A DNA stretch of 64,000 nt from Zipacnadum sp036504235 (GTDB taxonomy: Bacteria; Armatimonadota; Zipacnadia; Zipacnadales; Zipacnadaceae). The notes beneath the pieces are model-generated. The model ran no database searches, was not told where the DNA came from, and worked only from the letters and a program-made list of their open reading frames with translations. Of the stretch, positions 1 to 9,502 are shown piece by piece (positions within the stretch are counted from its first letter, which is position 1; the number at the start of each line of letters is the position of its first letter). The DNA lies in the NCBI GenBank assembly GCA_036504235.1, contig DASXVN010000005.1:81713-145712 (forward strand), in the 5' to 3' direction. Both the position numbers and the translations under genes were made by a program.

Positions 1-1
1 C

Positions 2-1798
2 GCTCAAATCGGCCGCCTGCTAGGCAGCGACGTCGCGGTCTGGGACGTCGGCGGCGTGGAGCAGGCCAATCTGGTCTCCCCGGGCATCTGCGCCTACGGG
101 TCCATGAAGGTGGAAGACTACGACCGGGCGGTGTCCGAGACGGTTGACGGCCTACGCTCGGCCCTGCCGCAGGCCAAGATCATGGGCGGCGCCATTGCTA
201 CCGACATGGAGGCCAAGGTCCTCCAGCGCTGGTACCAGGCCGGAATCGCCCAGAAGTTTGACGGCTTCACCTACAACACCTACATGGGCTGGCCCCTGGT
301 CCTGAAGAACAACTTCGCGGTGATGGACAAGCACGGCGACAGCCGCAAGCCCGCGTGGATTGAGGAAATCCCGGTGTCGTACGGCATCTACGGGGCCAAC
401 CGGCTCATCAGCGAGCAGACCGCCTCGCGCGACCTGGTGCGCACCTTTGTGAGCCTGCTTAGCGACTTCTCCCCGCGCTTCCAGCGCATTACCGCCTGGG
501 AAGACCACGCCACGATCAAGATCCTCAGCGGCGACGCCTTCCCGCGCCCGATGTACCCGGCGCTGGTGGTGCTCACCGATAAGTTCGGGCGGGCCACTTT
601 CGACCAGTCGCTGGGGAACGATCGCCTCTCGATCTACCGCTGGCGGGAGGGGCCGCGCACGCTGGGCATCCTGTGGGCTACGGTTGGCGAGCAGTCGGTG
701 ACCCTGGAGACTACGGCCAAGTCCGTGACCGTCACCGATCTCATGGGCAACGCCGAGCGGCGTCCGGTCAGCGGCGGCCTGGTGACGCTGAACCTGACGG
801 AGGCGCCGCTCTACCTGGAGGACGCGGGGGAGTTCACGGTCAGCCGCCGCCTGCAGGTCTCTGTGACGCATGCGGCCTCGGCCCCGGGGGCGCCCCCGGT
901 GGTGCGGGTGACGCTGAAGAACAACGGTGCGCAGCGCCTGGCCGGGCAGCTTGCGCTTAGCGGCGTGACGCCGCTCGACCCGGCCTCGACGCCCTTTGAC
1001 CTCGCCCCCGGCCGGGAGCTGATCCTGACCGCGAAAGTGCTCGGCGAGGCCCCGGTCAACAGCCGCGGCACCTACCGTGCGGTGGCGACCACCAAAGAGG
1101 GCTACGTCTTCGCGGGCCTCGCCAACCTCAACTTCGCCACCGCCGCGCACGCCGCGACACCCCCGGCGCTGGACGGTACCTGGCAAGGCTGGGAGGCGGC
1201 CCCGGTCTTGCGCCTGGACAGCCGCGAGCAGCTCCACGAGAGCCTCAATCCCGGCGAATCCTGGACCGGCCCCGCCGACTCCAGCGCGAAGCTTCGCCTG
1301 CTGTGGGATGACCGGTACCTCTACCTGGGCGTGGAGGCCACCGACGACGTGCTCCGCCTGGCGCCGGAGACGTTGGGCAATGGCTTCTCCGGCTTCTGTG
1401 GCGACAGCCTCGAGTTCGCGGTGCAGCCCGACAACCTGCTGCAGAGCGACGCGCCGCGGCAGGAGTTCGAGCTGTACCGGCCCGCGGGCCAGACCCGGGC
1501 GCGGCTCAACGCCCGCTTCAACGCGCAGGGGAAGGTGGAAATGCGGCAGATCACCAGTTGGACCTGCAGCGTGGTCCCCACCGGGCACAACGCCGACCTG
1601 AACTACCAGGTGGCGATACCCTGGGCCGAGCTGGGTGGCCCGGCCCCCTCAGCGGGGCGGGCGGTCTCCTTCGCGCTGGTGCTCAACGATACCGATCTCG
1701 ACCACTTCACCGGCGGCCGCGGCTGGCTCTCCTGGTTTGAGGGCGTAGCCACCGGCAAGAGCCCGGCACTGTACGGCGACGTCGTGCTGGGCCAGTAG
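2..1798 (+). CDS. Glycosidase-like protein with C-terminal CBM9-like module (5' partial)
   Basis: The frame is open from the window edge, so the true start lies upstream; the GTG at 56 is probably internal. The first ~190 visible residues look like the second half of a TIM-barrel glycoside hydrolase: GGAIATD, an FDGFTYNTY strand, the acidic strand PAWIEEIPVS and a WEDH turn. A beta-sandwich follows, ending with a ~200-residue CBM9/DOMON-like module that begins ALDGTWQGWE and contains LRLLWDDRYLYLGVEATDD. The product is probably secreted and acts on plant or microbial polysaccharide. It runs convergently into the next gene with a 10-bp gap. The exact GH family cannot be set without the N-terminus. 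Confidence 0.7.
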   Translation, partial: AQIGRLLGSDVAVWDVGGVEQANLVSPGICAYGSMKVEDYDRAVSETVDGLRSALPQAKIMGGAIATDMEAKVLQRWYQAGIAQKFDGFTYNTYMGWPLVLKNNFAVMDKHGDSRKPAWIEEIPVSYGIYGANRLISEQTASRDLVRTFVSLLSDFSPRFQRITAWEDHATIKILSGDAFPRPMYPALVVLTDKFGRATFDQSLGNDRLSIYRWREGPRTLGILWATVGEQSVTLETTAKSVTVTDLMGNAERRPVSGGLVTLNLTEAPLYLEDAGEFTVSRRLQVSVTHAASAPGAPPVVRVTLKNNGAQRLAGQLALSGVTPLDPASTPFDLAPGRELILTAKVLGEAPVNSRGTYRAVATTKEGYVFAGLANLNFATAAHAATPPALDGTWQGWEAAPVLRLDSREQLHESLNPGESWTGPADSSAKLRLLWDDRYLYLGVEATDDVLRLAPETLGNGFSGFCGDSLEFAVQPDNLLQSDAPRQEFELYRPAGQTRARLNARFNAQGKVEMRQITSWTCSVVPTGHNADLNYQVAIPWAELGGPAPSAGRAVSFALVLNDTDLDHFTGGRGWLSWFEGVATGKSPALYGDVVLGQ

Positions 1799-1808
1799 CG
1801 CGGCCGGG

Positions 1809-4259
1809 CTATTTCGGCGGCGGCGGGCCGCCCGCGCCGGTGACGGTGGGCGGCGGCGTCGGGGCCGGGCCGGTGGGCAGCTCGGGCGCTACCCGCTGCA
1901 CCGGCTTGAGCACGGTTTGCCCCAGGTCCACCGTTTGGCCCGGCGTGCAGGTGACGTCCTGCGGCGTCCCGCCTCCGGTATTCCCGTCCGGCCCCCAGAA
2001 GTTGACCCGGTAGGCCAGGCCGGGTATCAGGCCCTCCGCCTGCCACTTGCCCTGGGCGTCGGTGCTCGTCTGCCGGTTGCCGCCGCCCAGCGCCTGCAGC
2101 CGGCTCATTATCTCCTGCGGCGCTTGGCTGTCGCTGTAGAATTGGACCTGCACGCCCGGCTGCGGCTTGCCCGCCTCGTCCACGATCTGCCCGGTAGCGC
2201 TGCCCAGGGCGGTGAGACGTAACTGGGCGTTCCCCGCCTGGTCCGCTGCGATCTCCACCGTGCCGACCAGCGGATGAATCGGGTCCATCGCATACAGGAT
2301 CGCCATCGGGGGGGGCGGTGGCTGGGGGTCGCCCGGCTTCACCGGTGCCATGGGCTTCATCCGCGGCAGGGACGGCGGCACATGCGGGAGGGTGAAGTGG
2401 CCGTTCGCGTCGGTCTCCACGGCCTCCGGCGCAAGAGCCGCGTAGACCAGCGCGCCGACGGCGGGCCGCCCGCGCAGGTCCAGCACCGTCCCCGCCACTG
2501 TCTTGCCCTCGCGGTCAATGACCAGCGTCGGCACCGCGTGCTCCTCGCCGGCCGCCAGGGTGAAGCGCGCTCCGGGCCACCCCCGGCTTACCTGGTAGAA
2601 CTGGTCGCTCTGCAGCAGCAGGAACACGTCATCCCCAGCCGGCAGCGGCCCCAGCCGCGCTTGGCCCAGAGCGTCCGTCGCTACCGGCGGCAGCGCGGCG
2701 TACCCTCTGACCGGTTGCTCCCTCGGCGGGTCCGGCTGGCCGGGGCTCACCTGCGCCGCGACCAGCACGTCTTTCAGGGGCCGCCCTTGCGGGTCGGTGG
2801 CCTGGCAGGTCACGTACGCGCCGGGGCTGAGGATCAGGATCACTTCGTCCGGCGCTTTGTCCACCCAGGCCTCCGCGACCAGGCCGGTGGCCGGGTCCTG
2901 CGCCAGAATCAACTGCGCGCCGCCCCCGCCCCAGGGATTCCCCATCGGGAAGGGCAGCGACCACGCACCGGTCGCATCGGTCTTGATGCGGTAGGCACTC
3001 GCGACGAACGAGGGCATGCTGGCTACTCTAACCTCCAGGCCCGAGGCGGGCGTCCCGTCGGGCCCCTGGAGATGCCCCTTGAGGAGCGTCGGCGGCGTCA
3101 CCACGAAGTCAACGCCCTCGCGGGTTTCACCTTCTTTGAGGTCGAACTGCGGGCGGTTTTGATCTCCCTGCCCGCCCCAGTAGAGGCCTCCCTGGGCGTA
3201 CACGCTCACCTGCACATGCCCCGCCGGCACCCGCACCTCGTAGGCGCCGTCCGGGCCGATTTTCACCTCATAGCTGCTGCGGGCGGGCGTCTTCACGTCG
3301 GACCAAACTAGAAAGCCGGCGACATCGGCGCTCGGCCGGCCGGTCGCCGCGTCCGTGACCTTCCCGCGCACCAGAGCTCCCGGGGTGAGCGTCAGGTCCA
3401 GTCCTTTCACTTCATCGCCGGGTTTCAAGACCGGCAGCATCACAGGGGCCGCCACCCAGCCCGCCGGGGGTTCCACGATCTCCAGTGCCCCGCGGGTGAT
3501 TCCGAGCCCGTTTAGTCGGTAAGCGCCCTGGTTGTCAGTAACCGCCTGGACAAGTTCGCTGCCCGTCGAGATGCTGACCTTAATGCTCGCCACCGGCTGG
3601 CCCTCCCGCAGCACGCGGCCGCTGATCGTGGCTTCCGGCGCGAGGATCGTCGGCAGCGTCGCGCCGCCCACGTGAACGACCTGGCTTACCTCCGCTCGCC
3701 TCGGACCCGTGACGACCAAGGACAACTGGTACCCAGCGGGTAGGTCGGGGAAGGAGTAGCGCCCCTCGGGGTCGGTGGTAGCCACAATAGCGCCGGACCC
3801 GCGCAGGTACGGCGAATTGCTGTAGTTCTGGTCGGACCGGATCAGCGCGGCCACCTTCACGGTCGCGCCGGCCAGGGGGTTGCCGTCGGGATCGCAGACC
3901 CGCCCGCGGTAAGTCGCCGGATTGTCGCCCAGACGGACGGTGATTGGCCCGGGAGGGGTCCCGGTCACCTGGGTCCAGCCGAGTGCGTAGCCAGGCTTCA
4001 GGGCGATCACGGAGCGCGAGCGCGACTCCGGGCCGGCGGCGACGGCCAGGCGGAAGCTCCCGTCGGGGCCGGAGGTGGTCTCGTCCCAAGTGGGCACGGT
4101 GCCGGCGCCGCCCGCCCCGACCCGCGCCCCGGCGGCGGGCGTGCCGTCGGGGAGGAGGACCTGGCCGGTGATCGTGACCGGGTCGGCGGCGAAGCCAGGC
4201 GCGGCCAGACAGAGGCAAAGCAGCGGCAGGAAACGCAACCAAGCAGAGCGAGACGGCAT
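1809..4259 (-). CDS. Secreted protein with carboxypeptidase-regulatory-like repeats
   Basis: An 816-aa protein with a clear signal peptide (residues 1-24, ending APGFAA). The rest is a chain of about eight beta-sandwich units of the carboxypeptidase regulatory-like type. The recurring unit is G-x-V-x-(D/G)-x-x-G-x-P-x-x-G-(A/V)-x-V followed by a 'TDxxGxYxxxxLP' turn, for example near residues 30-100, 115-200, 210-290 and 580-650. A proline-rich tail closes it. There is no catalytic peptidase domain, so the likely role is structural or adhesive in the envelope. It is a lone minus-strand gene with its own promoter region upstream. Confidence 0.8.
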   Translation of the reverse strand: MPSRSAWLRFLPLLCLCLAAPGFAADPVTITGQVLLPDGTPAAGARVGAGGAGTVPTWDETTSGPDGSFRLAVAAGPESRSRSVIALKPGYALGWTQVTGTPPGPITVRLGDNPATYRGRVCDPDGNPLAGATVKVAALIRSDQNYSNSPYLRGSGAIVATTDPEGRYSFPDLPAGYQLSLVVTGPRRAEVSQVVHVGGATLPTILAPEATISGRVLREGQPVASIKVSISTGSELVQAVTDNQGAYRLNGLGITRGALEIVEPPAGWVAAPVMLPVLKPGDEVKGLDLTLTPGALVRGKVTDAATGRPSADVAGFLVWSDVKTPARSSYEVKIGPDGAYEVRVPAGHVQVSVYAQGGLYWGGQGDQNRPQFDLKEGETREGVDFVVTPPTLLKGHLQGPDGTPASGLEVRVASMPSFVASAYRIKTDATGAWSLPFPMGNPWGGGGAQLILAQDPATGLVAEAWVDKAPDEVILILSPGAYVTCQATDPQGRPLKDVLVAAQVSPGQPDPPREQPVRGYAALPPVATDALGQARLGPLPAGDDVFLLLQSDQFYQVSRGWPGARFTLAAGEEHAVPTLVIDREGKTVAGTVLDLRGRPAVGALVYAALAPEAVETDANGHFTLPHVPPSLPRMKPMAPVKPGDPQPPPPPMAILYAMDPIHPLVGTVEIAADQAGNAQLRLTALGSATGQIVDEAGKPQPGVQVQFYSDSQAPQEIMSRLQALGGGNRQTSTDAQGKWQAEGLIPGLAYRVNFWGPDGNTGGGTPQDVTCTPGQTVDLGQTVLKPVQRVAPELPTGPAPTPPPTVTGAGGPPPPK

Positions 4260-4309
4260 GGCGATTCACCTCGCGGTAGGGACTTGATGAGCTTCGGCGC
4301 TCAGTACCA

Positions 4310-4322
4310 AGTATAATATACT
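4310..4322 (-). promoter_or_regulatory. Palindromic -10 region for the 1809-4259 gene
   Basis: AGTATAATATACT is an odd-centred palindrome. Read on the minus strand it gives TATACT, a good -10 hexamer about 50 bp upstream of the ATG at 4259. No strong -35 is visible. The symmetry could also be a protein-binding site. Confidence 0.4.
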
Positions 4323-4530
4323 CCGGCAGCGCGGAAGTTCCTCCTGAAAGCGAAGAATTTGATCCGTGCGGCGAGACGGCCAGGCGCGAGGGGGAGAGGG
4401 GTATTGGGTGGCGGCGGTGAACTCTATGTCTAATGAATATTTATTTGTTGCCGCTTGGAGGCATTCTGCTTGCGGCTGGCGTTCATGCCCCCAAAAGCCT
4501 CGCTCCCTCCGCGAGACCATGTTGTCCCCC

Positions 4531-4573
4531 TATAATCACCTCCAACGCTGCCGGCGTTGGGACGCACTATAAG
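4531..4573 (+). promoter_or_regulatory. Candidate promoter/operator for the CreD-like gene
   Basis: TATAAT lies at 4531-4536 and TATAAG at 4568-4573. Between them is a perfect 7-bp inverted repeat, CCAACGC (4542-4548) and GCGTTGG (4554-4560), with a 5-nt loop. The layout suggests an operator or early-transcript hairpin downstream of a first start site. No good -35 boxes are visible. Confidence 0.4.
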
Positions 4574-4604
4574 TCAATCCGATACCGGAAAGGACTGAAG
4601 TGAC

Positions 4605-5969
4605 ATGGGCACCTCGACGTCGTCGCGGGTACGGACGTTGGCGGTAGTACTGCTGATGAGTGGGTGGTTAGGGGTGGCGGTCTCGGTCGGCTGGGCGGGG
4701 ATGGCCCAACAATCCCCGGTCTTCAGCGCCAAGGGCCAGGCGGTATACGAAGGGCCGCCGCCGGCGTTGGGCGCGCCCGGTCCCGACGGCCTGTCCCGGC
4801 CCCCCGGTCCCACCAATCTCCGGCTCTACACCACCGGCGGTCAGCCCTCGCCGGTCACGCGCGAGAAGACCGACGTAACTTTGGACCTCGTGGCCAAGTA
4901 CGGCGACGACAAGGACCAGGACCTGCGCCGGTACGAGGCGACCTTCAGCGGGCACTACGTGGTCCGCAACAAGAAGCAGGAGAAGGTCACCGTCAACGTC
5001 TTTTTCCCCTATCCCTCCAGCGCCGACACCATCCCCGGCGCGCGGGTGATGGTCGGCGGCCATGAGCCGGACGGGGCCAAGTACACCCACCAGGGCGTCC
5101 AGTGGGAGAGCAGCTTCGATCCGGAAGAGGCCAAGGATATCGTCATCGAGTACCGCGCCTTCGGCACCGAGGACTTCTCCTACATGCTGGACCGCGACGA
5201 GCGCCTCGGGGAACTCAGCTTTAAGCTCGCGGTAACCGGGACCGAACGCCGGCCTGAGCTGCCCGCGCGCGTCTGCCTGGAGCCCAGCGGCCCGCTGACC
5301 CGGACGGCGGACGGCTGGCACGCCGAGTGGGTTTACACCAACCTGCTGACCACGCGGGACATCGTCATTGTGATTCCGCCCCGCCTGATGGGAAGCAACC
5401 TCGCCTTGTTCTCGAGCCGGCTGGTCTGGGCCGGCCTCCTCACGGTGATCCTGTTCGGTTTGGTTCTGTTCACCGGCGCGGTGGTCGCCCGGCGGCCCCT
5501 GGGCGTCGGCCAGTTTCTGCTGATCGTCCTGGCGCTGGTCACCTTCTACCCGGTCTTGCTGTATATGTCGCAGTATCTGCCCGTGGCGGCGGCCTTCTGG
5601 ATCTCCTACCTGGCGGTGAGCGGGCTGGTGCTGGCGAATCTGCGGCGGGGGCAGGGGCTAAGCTTTGCCCTGCGCTATGGCGGCTTTGCCCTGGTGGTGC
5701 TGCTGGGCCTCTCGACCGCGGCCGCTCTGGCCACCAAGGGCTCGGGCGCGCTGGTGACCGTGGGCTGGCTGCTGCTGGTTGGCTACATCATGTCCGTGGC
5801 GCCGGGCGTGGCCGCGGCGATCAAGGCCGCGCGGCCGCCGCTGCCTCCCGCCCCGCCGCCCCCGGCTCCGCGCCCCTCTCGCCCGGTCGCCCCGCAACCC
5901 GGCGACGCCGGTGCGGCGGAGGAGCCTCGCCCGGCCTCCGCAGAGGCCTCCGAACCAGCGTCACCCTAG
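4605..5969 (+). CDS. CreD-like inner-membrane protein
   Basis: 454 aa. An N-terminal signal/TM segment (residues ~9-29) is followed by a ~230-residue extracytoplasmic beta domain that includes YVVRNKKQEKVTVNVFFPYP. About five TM helices cluster at residues ~265-405 and a Pro/Ala-rich cytoplasmic tail closes the protein. The order, and the segment QFLLIVLALVTFYPVLLYMS, resembles the C-terminal half of the CreD family, whose function is poorly known. The ATG has an AAGGA site 11-15 nt upstream. It starts a plus-strand run with the two genes that follow. Confidence 0.55.
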   Translation: MGTSTSSRVRTLAVVLLMSGWLGVAVSVGWAGMAQQSPVFSAKGQAVYEGPPPALGAPGPDGLSRPPGPTNLRLYTTGGQPSPVTREKTDVTLDLVAKYGDDKDQDLRRYEATFSGHYVVRNKKQEKVTVNVFFPYPSSADTIPGARVMVGGHEPDGAKYTHQGVQWESSFDPEEAKDIVIEYRAFGTEDFSYMLDRDERLGELSFKLAVTGTERRPELPARVCLEPSGPLTRTADGWHAEWVYTNLLTTRDIVIVIPPRLMGSNLALFSSRLVWAGLLTVILFGLVLFTGAVVARRPLGVGQFLLIVLALVTFYPVLLYMSQYLPVAAAFWISYLAVSGLVLANLRRGQGLSFALRYGGFALVVLLGLSTAAALATKGSGALVTVGWLLLVGYIMSVAPGVAAAIKAARPPLPPAPPPPAPRPSRPVAPQPGDAGAAEEPRPASAEASEPASP

Positions 5970-6001
5970 CGCCCACCCAGCGGACAGGAGTGCGCCGCTT
6001 T

Positions 6002-6745
6002 ATGCCCCAGACTGCGCTGGACTACATTGCCTCGCTCCGCGCGGAGGGCCACCGCGATGCAGATATCGCTGCGGCCCTGCGCGGCGGCGGGTGGACCCGG
6101 TGGCAGGTGCGCTACCTGCTGCGCGGAACAGTGCCGCCGGCCGCTGCGCCAGCCCGGCGGTGGCTGACCCGGACCCTGGTGTTCCTGGGGCTGCTTGGGT
6201 TGGCGCTGGTCGTGATCGCCGGGCTCTTGCGGGTCAGCGCGGAGCGCACCCTCGCGGCGCCCCCCGCCCACCCGCTGCTCCTGCCCCCCGGCGGCCTGGG
6301 GGACATGCCGCCCTCCACCAGCCGGGCACCGTGTCTGGCGCAGGTCCAGCGGCTGATGGTCGCGCAGTTGGCTTACGCCACTGACCACGAGAACCGCTTC
6401 CCCTGTCCCCGGGACTGGAAGTTGAACCTGCGCGAGTATGGGGTCCCCGAGTCCGACTTCTGGTGCCCCGACGATGCCCGCCGCCGGCAGTGGTTCCTGG
6501 CCAGCTATGCCATGAACCAAGTCTGCGACGGAAGGTGGGGGATAGGTCCCGGTGATCCTCACCTGGTGCTGCTCTTCGACAGCGAGATGACCTCCGGCGG
6601 CCCGGAGTGCGCTCGCTTCCGCCATGATGACGGGGCGAACGTCGGCTTCGCGGACGGCCACTGCGCCTGGCGCTATCCGAGCGACTTCAAGCTCGAGCGG
6701 TTCACCCCCCAAAGGCCGCGGAAAGTGTGGTGGCAGGACGGATGA
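6002..6745 (+). CDS. Membrane-anchored H-X9-DG pilin-like protein, copy 1
   Basis: 247 aa from ATG 6002. Residues 5-41 form a short helical unit (YIASLRAEGHRDADIAAAL...GWT) predicted to be cytoplasmic. A TM helix follows (~56-77), then an extracytoplasmic domain with the CLAQVQRLMVAQLAYATDHE and FRHDDGANVGFADGH motifs typical of the H-X9-DG region of DUF1559/pseudopilin-like proteins. There is no prepilin cleavage signal, so it is unlikely to be assembled as a pilin. Its TGA overlaps the ATG of the next gene (ATGA). That neighbour has the same three-part layout, so they are tandem paralogues. Confidence 0.7.
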   Translation: MPQTALDYIASLRAEGHRDADIAAALRGGGWTRWQVRYLLRGTVPPAAAPARRWLTRTLVFLGLLGLALVVIAGLLRVSAERTLAAPPAHPLLLPPGGLGDMPPSTSRAPCLAQVQRLMVAQLAYATDHENRFPCPRDWKLNLREYGVPESDFWCPDDARRRQWFLASYAMNQVCDGRWGIGPGDPHLVLLFDSEMTSGGPECARFRHDDGANVGFADGHCAWRYPSDFKLERFTPQRPRKVWWQDG

Positions 6746-8361
6746 CCGACCGCCTCGCCGAGGCTCGGGAATACCTAGCTTCTCTCCGCGCCCAGGGCCA
6801 CCGTGACGCGGAGATTGCCCGCGCGCTTCGGAAGGCCGGCTGGACGCGAGCCGAGACGCGCGAGTTGCTGCACCCAGCACCGCCCAACTCGCTGGAATCG
6901 GGGACCGCTGAGGTTCGGCTCTCGCCGCCCGCGGTGGCCGAGTTTTCCCGGTGGCGGGGCTGCCTGTTAGGCCTCTCTCTGTTTGTCGTTGCGGCGCTAG
7001 TGCTCTACTCCATCGCTGCGCGCCCTCCCCGAGTTGCCTCCTCGAGCGTGTGCTTGAGCAACGTCAAGCAGCTGCTGCTCGGTTCGCTGATGTACGCCTC
7101 GGACAACGACGAACACTTTCCCCCGGCGCCCGACTGGCCGGAACGGATTTACCCGTATGTGAAGAACGCTTTGATCTATGACTGCCCCAACGACAAGTCT
7201 CCCCGCCACTATTCCGAGACCATTCGGCAACTGAGCTACACCATGAATATGGGGGCTAACCAGCTTTCCACCAAGGCCATCTCTCGGCCGGTCGAGCTGG
7301 GGGTGCTTTTTGATGGCGCCCAGGTTTGCGGCGGCTCGGAGGCTGCGGCCTTTCGCCACAACGAGGGCGCCAATGTGGGCTTCGCGGATGGCCACGCGAA
7401 GTGGCTGTCGCAGACGCAGTTCGCCCAAGTTCCGCTGCAGTACCCGACCACGGGTGGGGTAGTCGCTGAGGCCACTCCGAACCTGCCCTCGGTTGGCGCG
7501 CTTCCGACGGAAGGTAATGACGACCCCACCGAGAGGTATGACATGGTTACGGGCATGTACAAGGCCCGCCCTCGCTACCCCTCCTCCTCGTCTGACCAGA
7601 TCCGCGCCAGCGTCGGCATTGAAAGCCCGGACTCCGCCTACTTCGACGAGCGCTTCACCGCAACCGCGCACGGCAGCTACACCCTCTCGGAGGACTTGCG
7701 CCGCCTGATTCGCTCCGGCAAAGCGCAACTGAAGGAGAGCTACGAGTGGGAGGGCACGATCGTCATCGAGGGGCAGCCGCAGCCGCGAACGCAGACGGTG
7801 AGCTGCCGCCTGCTGGCGCGGGACTCGTTCGGCAGCGGGGACGAGCGGGACCTTGTGCCCGGCTTGTGGGTTGCCTACGTGGTCGCAGTGCGGATGCCGG
7901 ATGGCGCCTACCAATGGGCGCGGGCCGAAAATCATGTCGTGCCCCAGGGCTGGCGGTTCGGCATTCGCCCCGTCTCACCCAACTGGGCCAAGCGCGAGGA
8001 TACGAGCGACCACTCGCCCGTCTACGGCAGCCAGATTCGCACCCCGGTGCGCTTTGAGGCCAAGGGCTTCCGCGACCCCGGCGACGTGATCACCTCAGGC
8101 CTCAAGTGGGAATGGAACTTCGATGATGGCACTACCGCCACGGGCAACCCGGTCAGCCACACCTTCAAACAGTGCGGCGACTACGACGTCTATATCCGCG
8201 CGACCTACCAGGGTCGGGTCGCGGAGTACGTGACGACGGTCCTCATCAACAGCAACGACGAGGATGACCGCATTGTCGGCCGCGAGCACGACCCCCAGAT
8301 GGCGCGGGATCGCCACAAGGCCATTGACCTGAACAATGGCTACTCCCCGCCGCGGAAGTAG
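6742..8361 (+). CDS. Membrane-anchored H-X9-DG protein with PKD-like C-terminus, copy 2
   Basis: 539 aa from ATG 6742, which overlaps the previous stop and is preferred to the in-frame GTG at 6727. It repeats the upstream layout: helical unit (EYLASLRAQGHRDAEIARAL), TM helix (~78-98), then SNVKQLLLGSLMYASDNDEHFP and FRHNEGANVGFADGHAKW. It adds ~300 residues, including a C-terminal PKD-like fold (~430-505; WEWNFDDGTTATGN and VSHTFKQCGDYDVYI). The PKD unit suggests an adhesive or carbohydrate-facing surface role. It is convergent with the next gene across 20 bp. Confidence 0.7.
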   Translation: MTDRLAEAREYLASLRAQGHRDAEIARALRKAGWTRAETRELLHPAPPNSLESGTAEVRLSPPAVAEFSRWRGCLLGLSLFVVAALVLYSIAARPPRVASSSVCLSNVKQLLLGSLMYASDNDEHFPPAPDWPERIYPYVKNALIYDCPNDKSPRHYSETIRQLSYTMNMGANQLSTKAISRPVELGVLFDGAQVCGGSEAAAFRHNEGANVGFADGHAKWLSQTQFAQVPLQYPTTGGVVAEATPNLPSVGALPTEGNDDPTERYDMVTGMYKARPRYPSSSSDQIRASVGIESPDSAYFDERFTATAHGSYTLSEDLRRLIRSGKAQLKESYEWEGTIVIEGQPQPRTQTVSCRLLARDSFGSGDERDLVPGLWVAYVVAVRMPDGAYQWARAENHVVPQGWRFGIRPVSPNWAKREDTSDHSPVYGSQIRTPVRFEAKGFRDPGDVITSGLKWEWNFDDGTTATGNPVSHTFKQCGDYDVYIRATYQGRVAEYVTTVLINSNDEDDRIVGREHDPQMARDRHKAIDLNNGYSPPRK

Positions 8362-8381
8362 CCGCTCGTGCGGGTCTCGGC

Positions 8382-9323
8382 TTACCGGTGTGGCGGATCC
8401 AGCTTGGTCAGGCTCTGCCCGGTGACCGCATCTACGGTGATGACATAGGGATGCGGCGGCCACTCGGGGCGGGCGCCGTGGTTGTCCACGGTCACCAGCC
8501 ACACCGGACCGTCGTCGCCCGGGGGCCGCGGAGGGGTCCAGGCAAAGTTGAGCACCAGCCGGGATTCGCTGAGGTCCACGATATCATCGGCCCGAGCGAC
8601 GGACTGCACCTGCTGCAGCGCCGTCTGCTCGGCGTCCTGCTGGCGGACCCGCGCCTCATATAGCTCGTGGTGCTCCACCGGCGTGGCGCGAGCGATCATG
8701 TCGAGCTTCCCCGTCTCCAGAGAGACGTTGCCGGAGACCCAGGTACCCGTCACTACCCCGGGCTTCACCACCCGTTCCCAGCGGAAGGAGCGCAGGGGAG
8801 CATCGGGTGGGGTATAGGTCTTGTCGTTCGCCAGTTGCAGCCCCTCCGGCCAGCGGCCGAAAGCCCGCCGATAGGTTCGCCGGACCAGAGCCTCCGCCTC
8901 CGCTTGCGTGCAGTTGCGGTGCGTGGCGGGGGCGCCCTGGCCGCCCAGCCACGATATCAGACTCAGGCTCTTGCCGTCCGGCGCGAAGCTCACCAGGACC
9001 CGGCGCCGTTGCGGCGACCCGCCCTGGGGGGTGTCGTCCACGTCCACCTCCAGCCACGGCGGCGACTCGGACCCCGGCTGCGGCCAGTCCTGGAAGGCCG
9101 GCTTGACCTGGAAGGGCCGCACCCCCAGGGCGCGCGCGACTACGTCCGGGGGCGTGTCGCCCGTGATCGGCAGCGGCAGGTAGCTGAGGGTGCGGTACAC
9201 GACCAGCACCAGCAGTCCCAGAGCCAGCAGGACGATTAGGAGCATGAGCGGCACGGTGACGCGCAATCGGGTCGCCGGGCGCGCCGGGCTGGTCTCCGCC
9301 GGGGACGGGAGCGGGGTCGTCAT
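8382..9323 (-). CDS. Membrane-anchored PepSY-like protein
   Basis: 313 aa from ATG 9323, which has GAGAGGTGACC just upstream (the in-frame codon at 9341 lacks one). One TM helix near residues 23-44 anchors a large extracytoplasmic region. That region has two PepSY/YPEB-like halves, seen as TQAEAEALVRRTYRRAFG with a following beta sheet, and a final PYVITVDAVTGQSL strand. Such domains often bind or inhibit envelope peptidases; that role is inferred from the fold only. Confidence 0.5.
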   Translation of the reverse strand: MTTPLPSPAETSPARPATRLRVTVPLMLLIVLLALGLLVLVVYRTLSYLPLPITGDTPPDVVARALGVRPFQVKPAFQDWPQPGSESPPWLEVDVDDTPQGGSPQRRRVLVSFAPDGKSLSLISWLGGQGAPATHRNCTQAEAEALVRRTYRRAFGRWPEGLQLANDKTYTPPDAPLRSFRWERVVKPGVVTGTWVSGNVSLETGKLDMIARATPVEHHELYEARVRQQDAEQTALQQVQSVARADDIVDLSESRLVLNFAWTPPRPPGDDGPVWLVTVDNHGARPEWPPHPYVITVDAVTGQSLTKLDPPHR

Positions 9324-9502
9324 GGCAGGGTCACCTCTCACGGGAGTTGCGGACCACGGCCGAACGCGGGGTCCTTCGCCGCTTGCCCCGCTTTCCCCTT
9401 TTGGGGCCCGTGCAGGTCCGCGGGGCCGGCAGAGAGAATCCGCTTAGGATGCATCTCAGGAGCTGGACTCCAGGTGAATAGGCGTCACGAAGGAGCGACT
9501 AC

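Larger units (their letters stand above)
4260..4604. other. Divergent intergenic region, no gene
   Basis: 345 bp between divergent genes. It holds the minus-strand -10 palindrome at 4310-4322, an AT-rich patch around 4425-4450 that contrasts with the GC-rich surroundings, and two plus-strand -10-like hexamers flanking an inverted repeat (4531-4573). Short open frames here lack Shine-Dalgarno sites and family-like sequence. I saw no tRNA or small-RNA fold. Confidence 0.6.

Noticed and set aside
6727..6741. GTG 6727 as start of the second H-X9-DG gene
   Set aside because: ATG 6742 forms an ATGA overlap with the upstream stop and begins the sequence that matches the paralogue.
9361..9420. CCCC-TTTT-GGGG hairpin in the divergent gap before 9503
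   Set aside because: Only a 4-bp stem; expected by chance in this composition.
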